From NCBI GenBank assembly GCA_025352585.1, contig JANXTD010000056.1, positions 1 through 5,532 on the forward strand: DNA of 5,532 bases, written 5' to 3'. The stretch comes from Fimbriiglobus sp. (lineage in GTDB: Bacteria; Planctomycetota; Planctomycetia; Gemmatales; Gemmataceae). Below, in pieces: positions 1 to 5,532 of this stretch (the stretch's first letter is position 1; each line of letters begins with the position of its first letter). Under the pieces are notes generated by a model, which saw only the letters and a list, made by a program, of their open reading frames with translations, was not told the DNA's origin and ran no database searches. Made by a program: the position numbers and the translations under genes.

Positions 1-1775
1 TGAGCTCGCTCGAACGCCGGCTGCGCGAGTGGCTCGACGCGCGGCGGCGCTACCCGGTGTCGGCCGTCGCCCGCGCCGAGGTCGAGGGGCTGGCCGAGGA
101 CTTGCGCCGCAAGGCCGACGGGCTTGATGTCGAGAGGCCGGTGCTCGTCGTCATGCTGATGGGCGGCACGGGTGTGGGCAAATCGACGCTGATGAATGCC
201 CTCGCCGGTGCGGCGGTCGCGCAGGCGTCGTACACCCGGCCGACCACGCGCGACCCGGTCGTCTACTTCCACCAGTCGGTCAACCCCGACCGCCTCGACC
301 CCGCCCTGCGGCTCTGCCGGCTCAGCCGCCACGACCGCGAGAGCCTGCACGACAAGGTCATCGTCGATACGCCGGATGTCGATAGCAATGACACCGCCAA
401 CCGGGAACGGCTGCTCGAACTGCTGCCGGTCGCCGACGTGGTGCTCTACGTCGGCTCGCAGGAGAAATACCACGACCAGATCGGCTGGGAGATCTTCAAG
501 GACCAGCGCCGGCGGCGGGCCTTCGCGTTCGTGCTGAACAAGTGGGACCGCTGCCTCGACACCGGGGCCGCGGGGTTGCGGCCCGACGAAGACTTGCTGC
601 GCGACTTGAAGAGCGAAGGCTTCGACAACCCCCGGCTGTTCCGCACCGTCGCCCAGTGGTGGGTCGAGTCGCCCGACGCGGTGCCCGAGAACTTGCCGGC
701 CGGCGAGCAGTTCCCGGAGCTGCGCGAGTGGCTCGAACTCGGCCTGACGCGCCTGGAGATTGACGCCGTCAAGGCCCGCGGCGTCGATCAACTCCTCGAA
801 CACGTCGGGCAGTCGCTCGAAGCAGTGCGGCCGCCCGACCTCACCGCCGCGGCCCGCAAGGTGGACGCCGGCTGGGCGCGCGAGTTGGCGGCCGAGGCCG
901 AGGCCCAGAGCGAAGTCCTGGTCGGGACGTTGGAGCCGTTCCAGAACGAAGTCGAGCAGCACTTCAGCCAGCGCGGCCACCAGCGCTTCCGGGGGCTGAT
1001 GGCCGGCTACCTGCGCGTCACGACCAAGCTCCGCTACGTCGGCAGCACCCTGCGCGACCGCGTGCCGTTCGTCGGCAAGCTGCGCGGCCCGAAGTCCGAC
1101 ACGGCGTCCGATTGGGACCTGGCCGGCTTCGTGAGGTCGTGCGCCCGCACCGCCAGCGAGCGCGTGCTGGGCCAACGCATGACCGCGCTGACGAGTCGGC
1201 TCCTCGTCGAGGCGAGCCAAAGCGACTTCCCGCTCGAAGTGCTCAACGACCGCACGACCGGGGCCTTGCGGCTCGATTGGGAGGACCGCGTCACCCGCAC
1301 CGTCGTCGAGGCGCTGACCGAAGTCGAGGCCGAGGTCACCAAGCCTACGGGGCTGCGGCGCGTCGTGCGCGACGCCGTCGGGCTGCTGGGCAACTTCGTT
1401 CCCGAGGCGGTGCTGATCTCGTCGATCGCGCTGCTGCTGTGGCGGTTCTTCGTCGAAGGGTTGACGCCCGAGTTCTTCCACGTGCTGCTGCCGGTCTACG
1501 TCACCCTCGGCACGCTGATCGTGCTGCACGTCCTGATCCTGTTCGCGCTGCCGGTGCGGTGGGCGGCGATTCGCGGCGAGTTCGCCCGACGACTCCAACG
1601 GAAGCTGACTGACGAGTTCGGCCGCACCTACCTGCCGATTCCGCGCGACGCAGAGCTAGCCGTGGCGGCGGAACAGCAGCAAGTCGAGGAGTTACGCGGC
1701 GGCACGCGCGAGGTGGCCGAGTGGCTGCGCGAGCGCGAGCAGGCGGCACACATCGGCGAGCTTTACGGCCGCTGA
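1..1775 (+). CDS. Membrane-anchored dynamin-like/Era-type GTPase, 5' end at or just outside the window
   Basis: Numbering from the in-frame GTG at 57: the P-loop GGTGVGKS is at residues 36-43 (bases 162-185), a probable G2 threonine lies in RPTTRDP (about 61-67), the G3-like DTPD is at 104-107 and G4 NKWD at 161-164. This is a complete G domain of the TRAFAC type. A long, mainly helical middle follows, then two hydrophobic segments at about 448-466 and 476-498, and a basic, charged C-terminal helix. It is therefore probably an inner-membrane GTPase with both ends in the cytoplasm. The frame is open to the left edge, and the 18 codons before 57 encode plausible helical protein (SSLERRLREWLDARRRYP). 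Bases 1-2 are TG, so an NTG start one base outside the window would give 591 residues; the GTG at 57 is probably internal. The G3 glycine is replaced by Asp. The exact family and substrate are not recognised. The GTPase call is firm; a membrane-remodelling role would be inference. Confidence 0.88.
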   Translation, partial: SSLERRLREWLDARRRYPVSAVARAEVEGLAEDLRRKADGLDVERPVLVVMLMGGTGVGKSTLMNALAGAAVAQASYTRPTTRDPVVYFHQSVNPDRLDPALRLCRLSRHDRESLHDKVIVDTPDVDSNDTANRERLLELLPVADVVLYVGSQEKYHDQIGWEIFKDQRRRRAFAFVLNKWDRCLDTGAAGLRPDEDLLRDLKSEGFDNPRLFRTVAQWWVESPDAVPENLPAGEQFPELREWLELGLTRLEIDAVKARGVDQLLEHVGQSLEAVRPPDLTAAARKVDAGWARELAAEAEAQSEVLVGTLEPFQNEVEQHFSQRGHQRFRGLMAGYLRVTTKLRYVGSTLRDRVPFVGKLRGPKSDTASDWDLAGFVRSCARTASERVLGQRMTALTSRLLVEASQSDFPLEVLNDRTTGALRLDWEDRVTRTVVEALTEVEAEVTKPTGLRRVVRDAVGLLGNFVPEAVLISSIALLLWRFFVEGLTPEFFHVLLPVYVTLGTLIVLHVLILFALPVRWAAIRGEFARRLQRKLTDEFGRTYLPIPRDAELAVAAEQQQVEELRGGTREVAEWLREREQAAHIGELYGR

Positions 1776-1782
1776 ACACGAT

Positions 1783-1788
1783 AAGGGG
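1783..1788 (+). promoter_or_regulatory. Shine-Dalgarno of the CHAD gene
   Basis: AAGGGG lies 7 nt before the ATG at 1796, inside the 20-bp gap after the GTPase stop codon. It supports the ATG at 1796 over the in-frame upstream start at 1721, which would overlap the GTPase gene by 55 bp and add 25 residues that do not look like part of a CHAD protein. Confidence 0.7.
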
Positions 1789-1795
1789 CGACGCG

Positions 1796-2731
1796 ATGGC
1801 CGAGGGGAAGTGGATCGAGGGCTTGACGCCGGACACGCCGGCGGTGGACGCGGCGCGGGCGGTGTTGGCCGCGCGGCTGGGCGGCGTGCGGCACTACTTC
1901 CCGCTGGCGGTCGGGTCGCCGGGGGCGGTCGAGAACGTCCACCAGCTGCGCGTCGCCACCCGACGCGCCGGCGCGGCCCTGCGGCTGTTCCGGCCGCTCG
2001 TCCCCGCCAAGCCGTACAAGAAGCTGCGCGACACCCTGCGTGAGGTCCGCACGGCGGCCGGCCACGCCCGCGACTGGGACGTGTTCGCGCTGGGCCTCGC
2101 CACCTCGCCGGCGTTGCAGAAGGCCCCGATGGAGGCTGCCCGCGACTTCCTGACGACGTACGCCCTGGGCTGCCGCGCCGCGGCGCAGCACGAACTCGAC
2201 GCGGCGGCGCTGGCGCAAACCGAGTCACTGGAGGCGGTGAGCAGCCACCTCCTTGACGCGCTGAAGCCCGGCGACGGCGAGCCGTTCGCGACTGTCGCGG
2301 AGGAGGCGATGGGCGACTTGTTGGCTCGGTTCGCCCTCCGCCTGGACGCCGACGCCGCGACGGCTGAGGAGTTACACGCGCTGCGCATCGAGGGCAAGCG
2401 GCTACGCTACGCGATGGAGCTGTTCGCCGACTGCTACGCCGCGCCGTTCGCGCAGGTACTGTATCCGGCGGTCGAGGCGCTTCAGGAGCACCTGGGCGAC
2501 ATCCAGGATGGGCAGGTCGGCGCGGCCCGCCTGGCCGGCATCCTCATCGACTTGAAGCGCTTGCGGCCGGACGCCTTCAAGCTCGTCGGCCCGGCGGTCA
2601 CGAAACTCAAGTCCGAAGTCGCGGCCCGCTCCGCCGCCGGCAAGAAGGGCTACCGCGCCTGGGTCAAGCCGTGGAAGAAGCTGCTGCTCGACCACCCGCT
2701 AACCGCGCTGGCGTTGCCTGTGACGCCGTAA
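1796..2731 (+). CDS. Stand-alone CHAD domain protein, probable polyphosphate binder
   Basis: The 311-residue product has both signature helices of the CHAD (conserved histidine alpha-helical) fold. The first is VHQLRVATRR at residues 48-57 (His49, Arg52, Arg56, Arg57). The second is LHALRIEGKRLRYAMEL at 193-209 (His194, Arg197, Lys201, Arg202, Arg204). The late LGDIQDGQV (233-241) is also typical. In known CHAD proteins these His/Arg/Lys side chains line a basic pocket that binds polyphosphate. The domain fills nearly the whole chain. There is no CYTH triphosphatase domain, signal peptide or membrane segment, so the protein should be cytoplasmic and without catalytic activity of its own. It follows the membrane GTPase by 20 bp on the same strand and is probably co-expressed with it. 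A binding role for polyphosphate is known for the family; the link to the GTPase is inferred. Confidence 0.92.
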   Translation: MAEGKWIEGLTPDTPAVDAARAVLAARLGGVRHYFPLAVGSPGAVENVHQLRVATRRAGAALRLFRPLVPAKPYKKLRDTLREVRTAAGHARDWDVFALGLATSPALQKAPMEAARDFLTTYALGCRAAAQHELDAAALAQTESLEAVSSHLLDALKPGDGEPFATVAEEAMGDLLARFALRLDADAATAEELHALRIEGKRLRYAMELFADCYAAPFAQVLYPAVEALQEHLGDIQDGQVGAARLAGILIDLKRLRPDAFKLVGPAVTKLKSEVAARSAAGKKGYRAWVKPWKKLLLDHPLTALALPVTP

Positions 2732-2732
2732 C

Positions 2733-2957
2733 TCACCGCGGCGGGAACGGCGACGACAACTCGGGCACGGGGTCACGCGGCCCGATGCGCGGTTCGGGCG
2801 GGAAGACGCCGGGTAGCACGTCGTCGCGGTCGCGCGGTTTACGAGGCGCGTCCTTGTTCGCCTCGTAACGGCTGGGCGCGACGTGGTCGAGCAGGTTTGT
2901 GACCGGGGCGGTACTGCACCCGGCCATCAGTAGCGTGAACAAGGCGCAGGCACGCAT
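2733..2957 (-). CDS. Small proline-rich putative lipoprotein
   Basis: The 74-residue product starts MRACALFTLLMAGC: one Arg, a short hydrophobic stretch, and a lipobox-like MAGC with Cys14 as the likely lipidated residue. After Cys14 the mature chain of about 61 residues is polar, charged and rich in Pro, Arg and Asp, with several PP or P-x-P elements toward the end (FPPEPRIGP; ending in PFPPR). No domain is recognisable and it is probably disordered. The Met at -3 of the lipobox is less usual than Leu, so lipidation is likely but not certain. The ATG at 2957 was chosen over a TTG at 3008 because the signal sequence begins there and a GGGGGA lies 6 nt upstream. It lies 56 bp after accA on the same strand and could be the last gene of that unit. 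Its stop codon is 1 bp from the stop of the convergent CHAD gene. Function unknown. Confidence 0.66.
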   Translation of the reverse strand: MRACALFTLLMAGCSTAPVTNLLDHVAPSRYEANKDAPRKPRDRDDVLPGVFPPEPRIGPRDPVPELSSPFPPR

Positions 2958-2963
2958 GAGATT

Positions 2964-2979
2964 CCCCCGAGAGCGGGGA
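2964..2979 (-). promoter_or_regulatory. Shine-Dalgarno of the lipoprotein gene inside a short hairpin
   Basis: On the - strand CCCCG, a four-base loop CTCT, and CGGGG form a perfect 5-bp GC stem, extended by one U-G wobble. The 3' arm is the G-rich stretch that would serve as ribosome binding site (GGGGGA, 6 nt before the ATG at 2957). Folded, it would hide the site. G-rich and C-rich runs are common in this genome, so this could be chance. Confidence 0.4.
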
Positions 2980-3013
2980 GGGATACCGCGGCGTGCCGGT
3001 GCCGTCAACGCGG

Positions 3014-3967
3014 CTACTGGTAGATGCCCATGCCGCGGAACTTGGCGTAGCGGCCGTCGAGCAACTGCGACTTGCCGAGGCCCGCGAGCTCCCGCAACTG
3101 CCGCGTCAGGTGCAGTTTCAGCGTCGCGGCCATCTCACGCGGGCCTCGGTGGGCACCGCCGATCGGCTCGGGGATCACGTCGTCGAGCACGCCGACCTTC
3201 TGCAAGTCAGCGGCCGTCATCCGCAACGCTTGGGCGGCCCGCGGCTTCGTCTCCTCGTTGGCCGTCTTCCACAGGATCCCGGCGCACCCCTCGGGGCTGA
3301 TCACCGAGTAATAGGCGTACTGCAACATCGACACGCGGTCGCCGATGCCGATGCCGAGCGCCCCGCCGGAGCCGCCCTCACCGATGACCGTGCAGACGAC
3401 CGGCGTCGGCAGTTGGGCCATCTCCAGCAGGCTCGTGGCGATGAGTTGCGACTGGCCGCGCTCCTCGGCCCCGATGCCGGGGTACGCGCCGGGGGTGTCG
3501 ATCAGGCAGACGACCGGGATGCCGTACTTCGCGGCGAGCTTCATCTTCGACATCGCCTTACGGTATCCCTCGGGGTGGGCGCAGCCGTAGAAGCACTGCT
3601 GCCGCTCGGCAAGCGTGCGGCCCTTCTGGTGGCCGACGACGAGCACCTTGTAGTCGCCCAGCCGCGCGAAGCCGGTGCGCATCGCCCGGTCGTCGCCGAA
3701 GGCCCGGTCGCCGTGCAGTTCGAGGAACTCGTCGAACACCGACTCGAGGTAGTCGAGCGTCTGCGGCCGGGCCGGGTGGCGGGCGACCAGCACCGTCTCC
3801 CACGGCGTTAACCGGGCGTAGCGGGCCTTGAGCAGCGACTTCACCTGCGCCCGTAACTGCTTCAGCTCCTCGCTCGGCGTCCCCGCCGGCTCGGCCCGTT
3901 CGAGGTTGAGGACGGTCTGTTCGAGGTCGTGGATTTCTTGCTCGAACGGCAACGCGGCTGGAAGCAT
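3014..3967 (-). CDS. accA: Acetyl-CoA carboxylase carboxyltransferase subunit alpha
   Basis: The product is AccA, which with AccD transfers the carboxyl group from carboxybiotin on AccB to acetyl-CoA. This gives malonyl-CoA, the first committed step of fatty acid synthesis, in the cytoplasm. From the ATG at 3967 it has 317 residues, close to the 319 of E. coli AccA. Family signatures are intact: RHPARPQTLDY (63-73), GHQKGR (112-117), HPEGYRKA (131-138), DTPGAYPGIGAEERGQS (157-173), GEGGSGGA (196-203), SVISPEGCAGILWK (221-234) and IPEPIGGAHR (265-274). No zinc-ribbon is present, as expected, because that belongs to AccD; accD is not in the window. The start is uncertain. The ATG at 3967 matches the usual AccA N-terminus (a short lead into FEQEI) but has only a weak GGAA 11 nt upstream. 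An in-frame ATG at 4015 would add 16 residues and leave only 10 bp after the kinase stop. It lies downstream of the kinase on the same strand, probably co-transcribed. Confidence 0.96.
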   Translation of the reverse strand: MLPAALPFEQEIHDLEQTVLNLERAEPAGTPSEELKQLRAQVKSLLKARYARLTPWETVLVARHPARPQTLDYLESVFDEFLELHGDRAFGDDRAMRTGFARLGDYKVLVVGHQKGRTLAERQQCFYGCAHPEGYRKAMSKMKLAAKYGIPVVCLIDTPGAYPGIGAEERGQSQLIATSLLEMAQLPTPVVCTVIGEGGSGGALGIGIGDRVSMLQYAYYSVISPEGCAGILWKTANEETKPRAAQALRMTAADLQKVGVLDDVIPEPIGGAHRGPREMAATLKLHLTRQLRELAGLGKSQLLDGRYAKFRGMGIYQ

Positions 3968-4025
3968 GTCGATCAAAGTTCCGGGGGGTGACGCGTCTCG
4001 AATCCGAATTAACATCAATCGACAG

Positions 4026-4901
4026 TTACTCGTCGTCGTCCTTCTCGTAAACGGACTTGTAAACCTTCAACTTCTTCAACTCCATCAGGACTTCGTGGAA
4101 GTTGGCGGGGCGTTGCTCCGGCTTCTTGGCGAGCAGTTTCAGCAAGAAGTTGCCGAACTCCTCCGTCACGTCGGGGTTGAAGTGGACGGGAGACTGCGGC
4201 TTTTCTTGCAGGTGCTTCTTGAGGAGTTCGTTCATGGTCGCGCCGCGGAACGGCGGCCGGCCGCACACGAGTTCGTACAGCGTCGCCCCGTAGCTATAGA
4301 TGTCGGAGCGGCCGTCCAGCACGCGGCCGGTGATCTGCTCCGGCGAGATGAAACTCGGCGTCCCCTGCGGCTTGCCGGGCCGGTTGAACAGCCTCGCCAG
4401 GAAGCCCTTCTGCACCGTCTTCGAGATGGCGAAGTCGATGATCTTGGTCTGGCCCAGCGAATTCGACAAGATGTTGTCGGCCTTGATGTCGCAGTGGACC
4501 ACGCCCTTGGCGTTCATGTAGGCCAGGCCGGTCGCCACCTGCTTGAAGATCTTCTTGGCGTTGATCTTCAGGAACTCTTTGTCGCGCGGATCCTTCGAGA
4601 GAAGTCGGTTGCGCAAACTGCCAGCAGGGAAGAACTCCATCACGAAGTGCGGCGTCGTCTCGGACTTACTGACCTTGATGATGTTGATGACGTTCTCGTG
4701 CCGCAACTTCTCGCCGATCGCCGCCTCGTGGAACAGGATTCGACGATGCTCCTTACTCTCCGCGTACTCGGGCAGCAGGAGTTTCATGGCGAAGTGCCGG
4801 CCACTGCGCGGCTCCATGACCTCGTACACCTGCGAAGTCTGCCCCGTCTGGAGGAGCGACCGCAACTTGTACTCGCCGATTTGCTGATTGCCTTCGCTCA
4901 C
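4026..4901 (-). CDS. Minimal cytoplasmic non-RD Ser/Thr protein kinase
   Basis: The 291-residue product is a Hanks-type kinase domain (about 10-275) with a short acidic tail ending EKDDDE, and no membrane segment or sensor domain. Catalytic residues are present: Lys40 (FAMK), Glu59 as the likely helix-C partner, Asp138 and Asn143 in HCDIKADN (136-143), Asp156, SPE at 186-188, DIYSYG at 200-205 and Arg264 near the C-lobe end. Three motifs are altered: the glycine loop LQTGQTSQVY (17-26) keeps one of three glycines, HRD is HCD (Cys137) and DFG is DFA (Ala158). With Arg absent before the catalytic Asp it is a non-RD kinase, a class usually not dependent on activation-loop phosphorylation; activity is likely. 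The GTG at 4901 was chosen over a TTG at 4952 because GGGAGGG sits 8 nt before it and the kinase fold begins just after. It is Lys-rich (29 of 291) and of lower GC than its neighbours, but its third codon positions remain mostly G/C. It sits between fpr and accA; substrate unknown. Confidence 0.93.
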   Translation of the reverse strand: MSEGNQQIGEYKLRSLLQTGQTSQVYEVMEPRSGRHFAMKLLLPEYAESKEHRRILFHEAAIGEKLRHENVINIIKVSKSETTPHFVMEFFPAGSLRNRLLSKDPRDKEFLKINAKKIFKQVATGLAYMNAKGVVHCDIKADNILSNSLGQTKIIDFAISKTVQKGFLARLFNRPGKPQGTPSFISPEQITGRVLDGRSDIYSYGATLYELVCGRPPFRGATMNELLKKHLQEKPQSPVHFNPDVTEEFGNFLLKLLAKKPEQRPANFHEVLMELKKLKVYKSVYEKDDDE

Positions 4902-4909
4902 GCCGGCGA

Positions 4910-4916
4910 CCCTCCC
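4910..4916 (-). promoter_or_regulatory. Shine-Dalgarno of the kinase gene
   Basis: GGGAGGG on the - strand, 8 nt upstream of GTG at 4901, is the best ribosome binding site in the window. It decides the kinase start, making the 17 codons back to the TTG at 4952 leader rather than protein. Confidence 0.75.
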
Positions 4917-4961
4917 GAGTGTGCCCGATTCAAAGTATTCGGGCGGCCCCAAGACGGCCCG
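4914..4961 (-). repeat. Short inverted repeats with alternative pairing in the fpr-kinase gap
   Basis: In the 66-bp gap, reading the - strand, CGGGC (4961-4957) is followed by GCCCGA (4944-4939), then TCGGGC (4928-4923), then TCGGG (4918-4914), which overlaps the Shine-Dalgarno. The middle arm can pair with the first (5 bp, 12-nt loop), the third (6 bp, 10-nt AT-rich loop) or the fourth (5 bp). These pairings are mutually exclusive, and the last would block ribosome binding. There is no U-run after any of them, so none looks like an intrinsic terminator. Short GC arms occur often by chance here. Confidence 0.4.
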
Positions 4962-4967
4962 TGGCAG

Positions 4968-5532
4968 CTACCAGTACTCTTCAAAGTGGATGTTGCCCTT
5001 GAGCTTCGCGGCGGCGTTGTCGGCCTTGAAGCCGCGCTGCTCCAGCAGTTCGATCACCCCCGTCGGCTGCGGGTAACTGCGGACGCCGGTCTCCTTGTCC
5101 TTGACCGGGACGCCGATCATCTTGGGGTTGCCGCACAGGTAGACGTGCGTCTTGGCCGGGTCCATTTTCGCGCCGAGGGCCTCCTCGAGTTCGCCGCTGG
5201 TGAGGCAGTCCTGGATGTAGACCTTGCGCGTCATCCCTGGCTCGCGGGTCGTCAGGCCGAGATACTTGTAGTTCGGGAACTGCTCCATCGCCTGACGGTG
5301 CGTGTTCAGGTAGCCGAGGTCCTTGGCCAGCCGCACGCAACAGGCCTGGACGATGTTGCCGGTGTGGCCCTTGCGGAGCAAGTCCCAGACAATGGCGTTG
5401 TGCGGGGCCTCGCCGGTGCCGGTGCCCAGCAGCACGACGTTGTCGCCCGGCTTGACGTACTCCGACGTGAAGTGGCCGACGATCTTCTCGCCCATGCTGA
5501 TGCGGTCGCCGGGGTTCAAGGCGAACAGTCGC
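4968..5532 (-). CDS. fpr: Ferredoxin/flavodoxin-NADP+ reductase, C-terminal part (cut by right edge)
   Basis: About 187 residues are visible; the gene runs off the right edge and lacks its N-terminal FAD-binding barrel, including the RxYS-type motif. What remains is the end of the flavin domain (RLFALNPGDRISM, bases 5531-5493) and the whole NADP(H)-binding domain. The latter has the nucleotide loop LLGTGTGEAPH (about 5429-5397), CCVRLAKDLGYL, the segment GELEEALG, CGNPKMIG (about 5135-5109) and a C-terminal Tyr-Trp. The spacing and the GELEEALG to CGNPKM block match E. coli Fpr, which also ends in Trp; in that subclass the terminal aromatic stacks on FAD. The enzyme passes electrons between NADPH and ferredoxin or flavodoxin in the cytoplasm. 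The TTG at 5519 is internal, because the preceding codons continue the family sequence. It is the most upstream visible gene of the - strand block and ends 66 bp before the kinase start. Confidence 0.9.
   Translation of the reverse strand, partial: RLFALNPGDRISMGEKIVGHFTSEYVKPGDNVVLLGTGTGEAPHNAIVWDLLRKGHTGNIVQACCVRLAKDLGYLNTHRQAMEQFPNYKYLGLTTREPGMTRKVYIQDCLTSGELEEALGAKMDPAKTHVYLCGNPKMIGVPVKDKETGVRSYPQPTGVIELLEQRGFKADNAAAKLKGNIHFEEYW

Noticed and set aside
1692..2228. - strand open frame (178 codons) opposite the CHAD gene
   Set aside because: Pro/Arg/Ala-rich shadow of a strong CHAD coding region, with no start signal.
2671..2868. Open + strand frame of 65 codons running out of the CHAD 3' end
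   Set aside because: It starts inside the CHAD gene in another frame and is antisense to the lipoprotein gene; low-complexity Gly/Arg/Ser composition is typical of a shadow frame in GC-rich DNA.
2982..3013. Inverted repeat CCGCG...CGCGG after the accA stop as a terminator
   Set aside because: The 5-bp arms are far apart and no U-run follows; such arms are common at this GC content.
2993..3811. Long + strand open frame (272 codons) opposite accA
   Set aside because: It is fully antisense to a clear accA with every family motif. Its His/Arg/Leu/Asp/Val-rich sequence mirrors the third-position bias of accA and shows no domain.
4026..4060. Possible accA promoter at the kinase 3' end (- strand TTTACG with a TAACTG 17 nt later)
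   Set aside because: The -10 candidate matches TATAAT at only two of six positions and there is no independent support; co-transcription with the kinase explains accA equally well.
4026..4901. Kinase as a pseudokinase
   Set aside because: The HRD and DFG variants touch non-essential positions; the catalytic Lys, Glu, both Asp and Asn residues remain and the frame is intact.
1..5532. Mobile element, defence island, CRISPR or RNA gene
   Set aside because: No transposase, integrase, nuclease, repeat-spacer array, tRNA-like cloverleaf or rRNA segment was seen on either strand.

Overview
The window reads as a gene-dense stretch of chromosome from a GC-rich bacterium, most likely a planctomycete of the Gemmata type. 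That placement is an inference. It rests on the strong G/C bias at third codon positions, a compact cytoplasmic Ser/Thr kinase of the kind these genomes carry in large numbers, and the mix of genes. No rRNA or other phylogenetic marker is present. There are no tRNA genes, CRISPR arrays, insertion sequences or phage genes, and no gene-free stretch above 300 bases.

Left half, + strand: a membrane-anchored GTPase (open at the left edge, and probably starting one base outside the window) is followed after 20 bp by a stand-alone CHAD-domain protein with its own Shine-Dalgarno. The two look like one transcription unit. CHAD domains are known to bind polyphosphate, so the pair may link a membrane GTPase to polyphosphate or another polyanion, but nothing in the sequence proves that.

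Right half, - strand (reading right to left): the C-terminal part of a ferredoxin/flavodoxin-NADP+ reductase (fpr, cut by the right edge), a minimal 291-residue non-RD Ser/Thr kinase, accA (acetyl-CoA carboxylase carboxyltransferase alpha subunit) and a small proline-rich lipoprotein. All four face the same way with gaps of 56-66 bp, so they may be co-transcribed. The reductase and AccA both touch NADPH and lipid metabolism (redox supply and malonyl-CoA formation), and the kinase sits between them. That makes it a reasonable, untested candidate regulator of this branch.

The two blocks converge at about 2730, where the CHAD and lipoprotein stop codons are 1 bp apart with no convincing terminator between them. 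The points most worth a second look are the altered kinase motifs (HCD for HRD, DFA for DFG, degenerate glycine loop), the alternative hairpin arms in the short fpr-kinase gap, the unusual G3 motif of the GTPase, and the GTPase-CHAD pairing. I see no convincing new multi-gene system; most of the window is ordinary core and accessory content.
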